The notes beneath the pieces were generated by a model. That model was given only the letters and a program-made list of their open reading frames with translations, ran no database searches and was not told the DNA's origin. A DNA stretch of 64,000 nt from Burkholderia sp. lig30 (GTDB taxonomy: Bacteria; Pseudomonadota; Gammaproteobacteria; Burkholderiales; Burkholderiaceae). Location: NCBI RefSeq assembly GCF_000687455.2, contig NZ_JGVW01000074.1, positions 1 to 64,000 on the forward strand, written 5' to 3'. This document shows, in pieces, positions 35,903 through 46,563 of this stretch (position 1 is the stretch's first letter; each line of letters opens with the position of its first letter). Position numbers and translations under genes: made by a program.

Positions 35903-38413
35903 ATGTCTGCTCTTGTTAATTTCGACAAGCGAAAAGCATTTGTCGCATTCTCGGCCGTTGACGAAAACTATCTCAGGAATTTTCACGCTTCGCTCGACGA
36001 GCTGGCGCCGGGTTTCGTGGACGCTTTTTACGAACACCTGAAGGGATTCGACGAAACCGCGCACCTGCTGGGCGACGAGACGACGGTCGCGCGCCTCAAG
36101 GAGAGCCAGCGCCACTATTTCTCGATGCTGACGTCCGGCAAGTATGACCGCGAGTACTTCGAGCACCGCCTTCGGGTCGGCACGGTCCACGCGAAGGTCG
36201 GACTGTCGCCGGAGTGGTACACGGGCGCGTACAGCCACTATCTCGTCAACCTGCTCCCGGAAATCGCACAGCGCATCGGCCCGAACGAGCCGGATTTCCT
36301 GCCGACGATCCAGGCGATCCTCAAGATCCTGCTGGTCGACATCGGGCTCGCGATCGACAGCTACATCATCGAGCGCGACGAGCGGATTGCGAGCCTGCGC
36401 GGCTTCGAAACCGCATTCGCGAACCTGCCGTTCGGCACGCTGGTAGTATCGCCGGATCTTCGCATCCTGTTCGCGAACCGCGCATGCGAAACGTTGTTCG
36501 ACATCAAGCCCGAGCAGCTGTGCGACGTGTCGCTCGACCGCGTGATGGCGGTCGACGTGCTGCGGGACCTGATCGCCCGCGCGCTGCACGAGCCGAAGGC
36601 GCGCGCGGAAACGGCGCTGCGCCTGTCCGATCGCCCCGCGCAGCTGGCGGTGCCGGTTGCGCTGACGGTCACGAAGCTGCCGCTGGGCCAGGATCAGCAC
36701 GATGAACGGCTGCTGATCGTGATCGAGGACCTGCGCAAGCAGACCCGGCTGGAGAAGGACCTGCTCAACGCGCAAGCGGTCGCCGGCATCGGCAACTGGC
36801 ACATCAACTTCATGACCGGCAAGGTCACGCTGTCGCCGGAGGCATACCGGATCTACGAATGGCCGCAGGACGAGACGTTCGACCGCGCGTCGTTCCTGCG
36901 CTGCGTGCATCCGGAGGATCGTGCGGACGTCCAGGCCGCATGGGACATCGCACTGACCGGCAAGCCGCTGAAAATCGAGCACCGCGTCAACATCGCATGG
37001 GCCGTGCGGTGGGTCGAGACGCGCGGCGTGATCGAGCGCGACGCGAGTGGGCGGCCGATTCGCGGGATCGGCACGGTATACGACATCACGGAGCGCAAGC
37101 TCGCCGAAAACGACATCGAGCGGCTGGCGTTCTACGACACGCTGACCGGTCTGCCGAACCGCTCCCAGGCGATGATCCAGCTTCAGCGCACGCTCGACGC
37201 CGCGCGCGCGTCGCGCGAGCAGGCGGCGGTGCTGTTCATCGATCTCGATCGGATGAAGGAGATCAACGATACGCAGGGTCACGCCACCGGCGACGAGATC
37301 CTGCGCCACGTCGGCGAGCGGCTGGGCGCCGTGCTGCACGAAGGCGAGACGCTCGCCCGCCTCGGCGGCGACGAGTTCATCGCGATTCTCGGCCCGACGA
37401 GCCGCGCCGCGGCGGCCGAAACCGCCGCTCGTCTGCTGAAGGCCATCACGCTGCCGTTCGCGGTCAACGGCATGTCGTTTACGATCGGCATGAGCGTCGG
37501 CGTCGCGATCTTTCCGGATGACGGCGAATCCGCCGACAACTTGCTGCGGCACGCCGACACCGCGATGTACTGCGCGAAAGCGCAGGGCGGCCGCGCGTCG
37601 CTCTTCTATCACCCGCGGATGAGCGACGACGTGCAGCGTTCGGTCGCGCTCGGGCGGCGTCTCGAAGTGGCGATCAAGGAACAGCGCCTGCACCTGAACT
37701 ACCAGCCGAAGATCTGCCTCGCGACCGGCACGCTGTCCGGCATCGAGGCGCTCGCGCGCTGGGTCGACGACGAGCTGGGGCCGGTCAGCCCCGCCGAGTT
37801 CATTCCGGTGGCGGAGGAGCGCGGCCTGATCGGCGCGCTGGGCGACTGGGTGCTCGCCGAGGCGAGCCGCCAGGTGTGCCGGTGGCGGCGCGCCGGATTC
37901 GATTTCCCGCACCGCGTTGCCGTCAACGTGTCGACGTGGCAGCTCGCCGACGAGGATTTCGTGCGCCGCGCGATCGCCCAGGTCGAGCAGGCGGGCGTCC
38001 ACACGTCGTCGATCGAGCTCGAGATCACCGAGTCGATGATGATGCACGACCCGAAAAAAGCGCGGGACATGGCCGAGCAGCTCGTCGGCGCGGGTTTCTC
38101 GCTGTCGATCGACGACTTCGGCACGGGCTATTCGTCGCTCGCGCAACTGAAGCACTTCCCGATCGACCGGCTCAAGATCGACCAGTCGTTCGTCCGCGAC
38201 ATGTCGGACGATCCCGCGAGCCGCACGATCGTCAAGACGATCATCGGCATGGCCAAGGCACTGCATCTTCGCACGGTCGCGGAGGGCGTCGAGACGCGTG
38301 CGCAGTCGGACGATCTGCTTCACCTCGGCTGCGACGAAGCGCAAGGCTATTACGTTGCGCGACCGATGAGCGCTCAGGAGTTCACCGCCCGGTGGCTTAG
38401 CCGGGCCGCCTAG
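35903..38413 (+). CDS. Globin-coupled sensor with PAS, GGDEF and EAL domains
   Basis: An 836-residue cytosolic cyclic-di-GMP protein. Residues 1-160 form a haem globin sensor; H96 in RVGTVHAKVGL is the likely proximal haem ligand and is followed by SPEWYTGAYSHY. Two PAS-like regions follow (about 175-270 and 285-405; the second contains GIGNWHINFMTGKVTLSPEA). The GGDEF motif is intact at 488-492 (RLGGDEF) and EAL is intact at 615-617 (GIEALARW), so both cyclase and phosphodiesterase activity are possible. It should couple oxygen or nitric oxide to c-di-GMP level. The Aer-like gene follows 100 bp later. Confidence 0.93.
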   Translation: MSALVNFDKRKAFVAFSAVDENYLRNFHASLDELAPGFVDAFYEHLKGFDETAHLLGDETTVARLKESQRHYFSMLTSGKYDREYFEHRLRVGTVHAKVGLSPEWYTGAYSHYLVNLLPEIAQRIGPNEPDFLPTIQAILKILLVDIGLAIDSYIIERDERIASLRGFETAFANLPFGTLVVSPDLRILFANRACETLFDIKPEQLCDVSLDRVMAVDVLRDLIARALHEPKARAETALRLSDRPAQLAVPVALTVTKLPLGQDQHDERLLIVIEDLRKQTRLEKDLLNAQAVAGIGNWHINFMTGKVTLSPEAYRIYEWPQDETFDRASFLRCVHPEDRADVQAAWDIALTGKPLKIEHRVNIAWAVRWVETRGVIERDASGRPIRGIGTVYDITERKLAENDIERLAFYDTLTGLPNRSQAMIQLQRTLDAARASREQAAVLFIDLDRMKEINDTQGHATGDEILRHVGERLGAVLHEGETLARLGGDEFIAILGPTSRAAAAETAARLLKAITLPFAVNGMSFTIGMSVGVAIFPDDGESADNLLRHADTAMYCAKAQGGRASLFYHPRMSDDVQRSVALGRRLEVAIKEQRLHLNYQPKICLATGTLSGIEALARWVDDELGPVSPAEFIPVAEERGLIGALGDWVLAEASRQVCRWRRAGFDFPHRVAVNVSTWQLADEDFVRRAIAQVEQAGVHTSSIELEITESMMMHDPKKARDMAEQLVGAGFSLSIDDFGTGYSSLAQLKHFPIDRLKIDQSFVRDMSDDPASRTIVKTIIGMAKALHLRTVAEGVETRAQSDDLLHLGCDEAQGYYVARPMSAQEFTARWLSRAA

Positions 38414-38513
38414 CCTTTACGTCGATGGCCGCACGACGGCTCGGCCTGCGCCTCGACGGCGCGACGCGGCCGCTGCGTGCCATCCTGCTTAAACGTTTTC
38501 AGAATCCACGACG

Positions 38514-40163
38514 ATGCGCGATAACCACCCCGTAACCCAGAATGAGTATTCCCTGTCGGCAAAACAGACGCTTGTTTCGGTCACCGACGTAAAAGGCCGC
38601 ATCACCTACTGCAACCGCGCGTTCATCGAAGTGAGCGGTTTCAGCAAGGAAGAGCTGCTCGGCCAGCCGCACAACATCGTTCGTCATCCCGACATGCCGG
38701 AGGAGGCGTTCCGCGACATGTGGGATACGCTGCAGAAGGGCTTGCCGTGGAGCGGCGTGGTCAAGAATCGCCGCAAGAACGGCGACCACTACTGGGTGAT
38801 GGCCAACGCCACGCCGATGGTGGACGGCAATCGCGTCACCGGCTATCTGTCGGTGCGCTGCGTGCCGTCGCGCGAAGCAGTACAGGCGGCCGACCGCCTG
38901 TATGCGGTGATGCGCAAGGAGGCCAGCGACGGCAAGAAGGAGCACGTGTTGCGCGAGGGTGAATTGGTGCGCGGCAACTGGCTCGGCACCGTTCACCGGA
39001 TGCTGCGTCCGAGCACCGAGGTCAAGCTGTTCGGGGCGCAGCTGGCGGCGGCAGGCGTGATCATCGCGCCCGCCGCGCTGGGTCTGCCGCTGCCGGTCAC
39101 GCTGGCGACCGCCGCGGTCGCGATCGGGCTGAATTTCTGGCTGACGCGCTGGCTCGCCATCGCGCCGATGAACCTGCTCGTGGACGATGCGAACCGGCTG
39201 GCCGCGGGCGACCTGTCGAAGGGCGTGAGCACCGGCTCGACCGGCACGGTCGGCCGTCTGCAGAAAGCCCTGATGCAGATGTCGGTGAACCTGCGCACGG
39301 TGGTTCACGACGTGCGCGGCGAACTCGATCAGCTGCGTCTCGCGATCAGCGAAATCGCCGCCGGCAACAACGACCTGTCCGCGCGCACGGAATCGCAGGC
39401 GTCGAGCCTGGAGGAAACGGCCTCGTCGATGGAGCAGATCAACGGCACCGTGAAGCAGTGCGCGGACGCGGCGGAGCGCGGCGCATCGCTCGCGCACGAC
39501 ACGTCCGAAGTGACGCTGCAGGGCAACGAGGCGGTGCAGGCGGTCGCGGAAACGATGGAAGGCATCACCGAGTCGACGCGGCATATCAACGACATCGCGC
39601 AGCTCATCGAGGGCATCGCGTTCCAGACCAACATCCTCGCGCTCAACGCGGCGGTGGAAGCCGCGCGCGCGGGCAGTGCCGGCCGGGGCTTCGCGGTCGT
39701 CGCGTCGGAAGTGCGCGCGCTCGCGCAGCGGACGTCGGTCGCGACGAAGGAGATCAAGGAAGTGCTGACCGATTCGGCGCAGCGCGTGTCGCTGGGCCGC
39801 GACCGCACGATCGACGCGCGCGACCGGATGAAAGAGGTGCTGGCGGCCGTCACGTCGGTCAGCACCGTGCTCGACGAGATCAGTGTCGGTGCGGCCGAGC
39901 AGCGAACCGGCGTCACGCAGATCAGCGTCGCGGTGAACCATATCGATTCGGTCACTCAGCAGAACGCGGCGATGGTGGAGCAGCTGGCGGCGGCGGCCGA
40001 GTCGTTGAAGGAGCAGGCGGAAGAAGTCACCAACTCGATGCACCTGTTCCGTCTCGCGAGCGGCGAGGCGTCGCTCGGCGAACTCGATGCGGTCGAGCTG
40101 CGCCGCCAGGGGAAGCTCGCCGGCGCGCCGGCCGACGCGGCGTTGGAAACGTCGCCGGCCTGA
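38514..40163 (+). CDS. aer: Aer-like PAS-containing methyl-accepting chemotaxis protein
   Basis: A 549-residue energy-taxis receptor. The N-terminal PAS domain (about 15-120) has [33 protein letters not shown], the Aer signature for FAD binding. A hydrophobic hairpin (about 165-215) anchors it in the membrane, and there is no periplasmic domain. The C-terminal signalling tip is near [18 protein letters not shown]. It lacks a terminal CheR-docking pentapeptide. Its location after a globin-coupled c-di-GMP enzyme suggests a joint response to oxygen or redox state. Confidence 0.92.
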   Translation: MRDNHPVTQNEYSLSAKQTLVSVTDVKGRITYCNRAFIEVSGFSKEELLGQPHNIVRHPDMPEEAFRDMWDTLQKGLPWSGVVKNRRKNGDHYWVMANATPMVDGNRVTGYLSVRCVPSREAVQAADRLYAVMRKEASDGKKEHVLREGELVRGNWLGTVHRMLRPSTEVKLFGAQLAAAGVIIAPAALGLPLPVTLATAAVAIGLNFWLTRWLAIAPMNLLVDDANRLAAGDLSKGVSTGSTGTVGRLQKALMQMSVNLRTVVHDVRGELDQLRLAISEIAAGNNDLSARTESQASSLEETASSMEQINGTVKQCADAAERGASLAHDTSEVTLQGNEAVQAVAETMEGITESTRHINDIAQLIEGIAFQTNILALNAAVEAARAGSAGRGFAVVASEVRALAQRTSVATKEIKEVLTDSAQRVSLGRDRTIDARDRMKEVLAAVTSVSTVLDEISVGAAEQRTGVTQISVAVNHIDSVTQQNAAMVEQLAAAAESLKEQAEEVTNSMHLFRLASGEASLGELDAVELRRQGKLAGAPADAALETSPA

Positions 40164-40198
40164 CGCGACGCAGGGGCGGCGCGTGGGTTCCGTCTGCC

Positions 40199-40246
40199 GG
40201 GCCGTGCCGCGCATGCGCGAGATGCGCGAGATGCGCGGCACGGCCC
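40199..40246. terminator. Large hairpin after the aer-like gene
   Basis: GGGCCGTGCCGCGCAT (40199-40214) and ATGCGCGGCACGGCCC (40231-40246) are perfect 16-bp arms. The 16-nt loop itself repeats the sequence GCGCGAG. No immediate U-tract follows, but T-rich sequence begins about 30 nt later. Confidence 0.6.
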
Positions 40247-40923
40247 GGGCGATAACCGGAACGAACGCGCGCATTCATTTCACTTTTCTAACGTTTTTAT
40301 TTCGAATGCGAACGAATTGACGGCTGATTGAAAGATCGGCTCGTCCGTGCGCATGCACCGGGACGGTGTTCGCGTGATCCGCCACGCGCACCCGGTTGTC
40401 GCATCATGCTGCGACGCGGCATAAACGATTCGCGTCGCGCGTCGCCGTGCTCGCCAGGAAGCCTGTCACACAACAAAAGACTGCAAAATCGGTCTTCGCG
40501 GCGCAACCGGATTGCAACGTTCGCCACGCTGCGCTGCGAAAGCGGTTGCGCCGGGGTGGCGACGGAGACCGTCAATCGTCCTACGGGTTTTCCCTTGGTT
40601 TGTCTGCATTTACGCCAGACGAAAGAAAAACGCTTTTATAATTTCGGCTGCCTTGCCAACGGCTGTCGGAACATCCCTCCGGCGAGCGGTTCGGCAAGCG
40701 GGGCAGGCGAAACGCTTGCGCAATGCAAGACGCATCACGTTGTCTTTCCGAACCAAGGTTCCCTCCGGGAACTGCACGAGCCGGGCCCCGCATACGCATT
40801 TCATCCGCCGCAGGTCCGTCTTTCGCGTCTCGGGCGTGTCTCATGTCTCGTCCCGGGTGCTGTTCGATTGCGCAAGTCATGCCGCCTTCGCCCGTATGAC
40901 TAAACAACATCGAGGAGCTCCTG
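40247..40923 (+). promoter_or_regulatory. Upstream region of the liv operon with a TATAAT box
   Basis: A perfect -10, TATAAT, is at 40637-40642, downstream of an A-rich tract; the -35 is weak. Transcription from here would leave a leader of about 275 nt before the livJ-like start. I could not identify a riboswitch fold or leader peptide. The ORFs that cross this region look non-coding. Confidence 0.4.
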
Positions 40924-42039
40924 ATGACGCTTTCCCGTCTTTCGTCCATTTCTCTCGCCGCCGTCCTGTTCGCCGCTGGCGCCGCACACGCGGAAACCGT
41001 GAAGATCGCCATTGCCGGCCCGATGAGCGGCTCCGTCGCCCAGTACGGCGACATGGTGAAGGCCGGCGCGCTGACCGCGATCGAGCAGATCAACGCGGCA
41101 GGCGGCGCGGGTGGCAACAAGTTCGAGGTGGTGATGATGGACGACGCGTGCGAGCCGAAGCAGGCCGTCGCGGTCGCCAACAAGATCGTCAGCCAGAAGA
41201 TCAAGTACGTGATCGGCCACGTGTGCTCGGGCTCGACGATCCCGGCATCCGACATCTACGAGAACGAAGGCATCGTGATGGTCACGCCGTCGGCCACCGC
41301 GCCGCAGCTGACCGAGAACAAGAAGCGCAAGTTCGTCTTCCGCACGATCGGCCGTGACGACCAGCAAGGCCCGGCCGCCGCGAAGTACATCATCGCGCAC
41401 GTGAAGCCGAAGAAGGTCGCGGTGCTGCACGACAAGCAGTCGTATGGCCAGGGCATCGCGTCGTCGGTGAAGAAGGATCTCGAAGCGGCGAAGATTCCGG
41501 TCGTGCTGTTCGAAGGCATCAACGCCGGCGATTCCGACTACTCCGCGATCATCACGAAGCTGAAGTCGCAAGGCGTCGATTTCGTCTACTTCGGCGGCTA
41601 TCACCCGGAAATGGGCCTGCTGCTGCGCCAGGCGCGCGAGCAGGGCGTGAAGGCGGTGTTCATGGGGCCTGAGGGCGTCGGCAACAAGGACGTGACGGCG
41701 ATCGCCGGCCCGTCGTCGGAAGGCATGCTCGTCACGCTGCCGGCCGACTTCTCGGCCGATCCCGCCAACGCCGGTCTCGTGAAGGCCTTCGCCGACAAGA
41801 AGCGCGACGCGAACGGTCCGTTCCAGATGCCCGCCTACGCCGCCGTGAAGATCGTCGCCGACGCCATTGCCGGCGCGAAGTCGACGGACCCGACGAAGGT
41901 CGCCGCGTACATGCACCAGCACACGTTCGACACGCCGATCGGCAAGGTCGCGTACGACGCCCAGGGCGACCTGAAGGCGTTCAAGTTCGTCGTCTACACG
42001 TGGCACAAGGACGCCACGAAGACCGTCGCCGCCAACTGA
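40924..42039 (+). CDS. livJ: Branched-chain amino acid ABC transporter substrate-binding protein
   Basis: A 371-residue periplasmic binding protein (Peripla_BP_6) with signal peptide ISLAAVLFAAGAAHAE. It matches LivJ/LivK: VKIAIAGPMSGSVAQYGDM, NKIVSQKIKYVIGHVCSGSTIPA and FGGYHPEMGLLLRQAREQG. GAGGAGCTC precedes the ATG. It opens a livJHMGF-type operon for leucine, isoleucine and valine, or a related amino acid. The exact ligand is not readable from sequence. Confidence 0.94.
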   Translation: MTLSRLSSISLAAVLFAAGAAHAETVKIAIAGPMSGSVAQYGDMVKAGALTAIEQINAAGGAGGNKFEVVMMDDACEPKQAVAVANKIVSQKIKYVIGHVCSGSTIPASDIYENEGIVMVTPSATAPQLTENKKRKFVFRTIGRDDQQGPAAAKYIIAHVKPKKVAVLHDKQSYGQGIASSVKKDLEAAKIPVVLFEGINAGDSDYSAIITKLKSQGVDFVYFGGYHPEMGLLLRQAREQGVKAVFMGPEGVGNKDVTAIAGPSSEGMLVTLPADFSADPANAGLVKAFADKKRDANGPFQMPAYAAVKIVADAIAGAKSTDPTKVAAYMHQHTFDTPIGKVAYDAQGDLKAFKFVVYTWHKDATKTVAAN

Positions 42040-42067
42040 CCGGAGTACCCGCCCGTGCCTGCCGCCT

Positions 42068-42116
42068 CCGCCCGAGACCCGGGCGGCGCGGCGGCGCTCG
42101 GCCGCGCACGCGGCCG
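42068..42116 (+). promoter_or_regulatory. Two GC-rich hairpins between livJ and livH
   Basis: CCGCCCG (42068-42074) pairs with CGGGCGG (42080-42086), and CGGCCGCG (42099-42106) pairs with CGCGGCCG (42109-42116). No U-tract follows. Hairpins at this position commonly protect or attenuate mRNA so that binding protein exceeds permease; this is an inference. Confidence 0.5.
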
Positions 42117-42206
42117 GGGCGGTTCGAGACACACCGTGCGTTGCGCGCGGCCGCGCCGTGATCCGGCGGCGGCGCGCGGCGCGGCGCAACCGGGAGCTTC
42201 CCGCAC

Positions 42207-43133
<927 letters not shown>

Positions 43134-43144
43134 GGGAGGCGCAG

Positions 43145-44415
43145 ATGAGTCAAGTCATCACATCCGTTCGTCATCCGGCCGCGGGCGCGTCCTTCGGCCA
43201 GTCGCTGAAAAACGCCGTGACCGCCGCGCTGCTGACGGCGATCCTCACGATTCCCGTGCTCGGCCTGCAGCTCAAGCTCGACGGCTACCAGGTCGTGCTC
43301 GAGCCGCACTGGCGGCCGGTCTGGGTCGCGGTCGCGGCCGTGTTCCTGTTCCAGCTGTTCAAGCCGTGGCTCACGCGCGCGAAAGCCGCCGTGAAACTGC
43401 CTGCGATGCCAGAACTCGGCGCATCGCGGCAGCGCGCGATCGTCTGGGCGATGCTCGCGGCCGGCCTCGTGTGGCCGTTCTTCGGTTCGCGCGGCGCGGT
43501 CGATATCGCGACGCTCGCGCTGATCTACGTGATCCTCGGCCTCGGCCTGAACATCGTCGTCGGTTTCGCGGGCCTGCTCGACCTCGGCTATGTCGGCTTC
43601 TACGCGGTCGGCGGCTACACGTACGCGATGCTCAACCAGTATTTCGGGCTGACGTTCTGGGAATGCCTGCCGCTCGCCGCGCTCGCGTCGGCGACGTTCG
43701 GCTTCCTGCTCGGCTTTCCGGTGCTGCGGCTGCGCGGCGACTATCTCGCGATCGTCACGCTCGGCTTCGGCGAAATCATCCGCCTGCTCGCGAACAACCT
43801 GACGAGCCTCACCGGCGGCCCGGACGGCATTTCCGGCATTCCGAAGCCGACCGTGTTCGGCTTCGAGATGGCGCGCAGCGCGAGCGTCGAGGGCGCGAAG
43901 ACCTTCCACGAGCTGATCGGCCTCGAATACAGCGGCGAGCACATGGTGATCTTCCTGTACCTGATCGCACTGCTGCTGGTCGGCTTCACGCTGTTCGTGA
44001 CGAGCCGCCTGATCCGCATGCCGATGGGCCGCGCGTGGGAAGCGCTGCGCGACGACGAGATCGCATGCCGTTCGCTGGGGCTGAACCCGACCCGCATCAA
44101 GCTGTCGGCGTTCACGCTCGGCGCATCGTTCGCGGGCATCGGCGGCGCGTTCTTCGCGGCGCGCCAGGGCCTCGTCAATCCGGAGTCGTTCACCTTCATC
44201 GAGTCGGCGCTGATCCTCGCGATCGTCGTGCTCGGCGGGATGGGCTCGCAGCTCGGCGTGATCCTCGCCGCGATCCTGCTGACCGCGCTGCCCGAAGTCG
44301 CGCGCGGTTTCGCCGAGTACCGGATGCTGATCTTCGGTCTGGTGATGGTGTTGATGATGATGTGGCGTCCGCAGGGCCTGCTGCCCGCGAGCCGTCCCCA
44401 CGTGGAGTTGCCGCA

Positions 44416-44419
<4 letters not shown>
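43145..44419 (+). CDS. livM: Branched-chain amino acid ABC transporter permease LivM
   Basis: A 424-residue permease. The conserved block [21 protein letters not shown] and the loop [23 protein letters not shown] identify LivM. It has about 90 extra N-terminal residues, including two hydrophobic segments, as in the long LivM forms. GGGAGG precedes the ATG at 43145. The stop overlaps livG by 4 nt (ATGA). Confidence 0.95.
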
Positions 44420-45890
<1,471 letters not shown>

Positions 45891-45897
45891 CGGTGTG

Positions 45898-45927
45898 CGC
45901 CGCCTGCCCGGCGACGGGCGGGCGGCG
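45898..45927 (+). terminator. Strong hairpin after livF
   Basis: CGCCGCC-T-GCCCG (45898-45910) pairs with CGGGC-G-GGCGGCG (45915-45927) around a GCGA loop, giving 13 pairs including one G-U. No U-tract follows, so termination may be Rho-assisted. Confidence 0.6.
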
Positions 45928-45985
45928 TGATCTCGCGGCGGAGGCTTTCCGCTGCCGAGGCCGACGCGGTCTGCCGGAACGGCCG

Positions 45986-46012
45986 GCACACGCAGCACAC
46001 GCAGCACACGCG
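45986..46012. repeat. Three tandem 9-bp repeats
   Basis: GCACACGCA is repeated at 45986-45994 and 45995-46003, with a third copy ending in G at 46004-46012. It lies between livF and the ferredoxin gene. It is too short and regular to be a CRISPR array. Confidence 0.7.
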
Positions 46013-46055
46013 TCGGCGGGCATTGTGCACCGCACCGCTTGCGGCGGCTCGCCGG

Positions 46056-46355
46056 TCAGCACATCTGCGCGTCCGGCACGTCGAGAACGAGATCCGACGT
46101 GGCCACCGCCACGCACGGCAGCGTATAGCCGTCCGCCTTCTCCTCGCGGCTCAGTCCCGGCCATTCGATCGTGTAGCGCACCGTTCCGCTGACGATCCGG
46201 CACAAACACGTCCGGCACGTTCCGTTCCGGCACGATCTCGGCAGCGACACTCCCGCGAACCCTGCCGCTTCCAGCACTGTCAGCGATTCGGGCGCGTCGA
46301 AGCACGCGCCGAGCGGTTCCACGCGCACGAGATGGGAAGGGTCGGGTTCGGTCAT
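46056..46355 (-). CDS. Small [2Fe-2S] ferredoxin
   Basis: A 99-residue plant-type ferredoxin. The ligands C42, C47, C50 and C81 follow the C-x4-C-x2-C-x30-C pattern (SCRNGTCRTC, then LPC). I use the ATG at 46355; an upstream frame to 46442 adds an Arg-rich, non-family stretch. No oxygenase or reductase partner is adjacent. It stands downstream of the AcoR-like gene on the same strand, so it may serve an enzyme encoded elsewhere. Confidence 0.87.
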   Translation of the reverse strand: MTEPDPSHLVRVEPLGACFDAPESLTVLEAAGFAGVSLPRSCRNGTCRTCLCRIVSGTVRYTIEWPGLSREEKADGYTLPCVAVATSDLVLDVPDAQMC

Positions 46356-46434
46356 GGGCGGCACGCGTCGGACATCCGGTCGGCAAACCGCCAAGGATAC
46401 CCGACGCCGCGCGGCCGCGCCGCGCCGACGGGCA

Positions 46435-46529
46435 GCCGGCAATGCACGTTCCCCCGTCTTTGAAAATTCCTTCGCGGGGCCGGCAACGCTCGTTCCCCTG
46501 TCTTTGAAAAATTCTTTCGTGGGGCCGGC
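46435..46529. repeat. Tandem imperfect 44/45-bp repeat
   Basis: Two copies of a unit that begins GCCGGCAA, continues CGTTCCCC and GTCTTTGAAAA, and ends TTCG-GGG are laid head to tail. GCCGGC recurs at 46435, 46479 and 46524. The second copy has one extra A and several C/T changes. The unit lies between the acoR-like stop and the ferredoxin start. Confidence 0.75.
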
Positions 46530-46563
46530 CGTCAGAAGTGTCCGTTATCAGCGTGACCAGACC

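Noticed and set aside
35858-38344. 828-residue minus-strand open frame
   Set aside because: Antisense of the globin-coupled GGDEF-EAL gene; composition is that of a shadow frame.
40328-40903. 191-residue open frame upstream of livJ
   Set aside because: Low-complexity, Arg/Cys-rich translation without RBS; more likely promoter and leader DNA.
45986-46012. Possible CRISPR repeats
   Set aside because: Three contiguous 9-bp units with no spacers and no cas genes; a simple tandem repeat.
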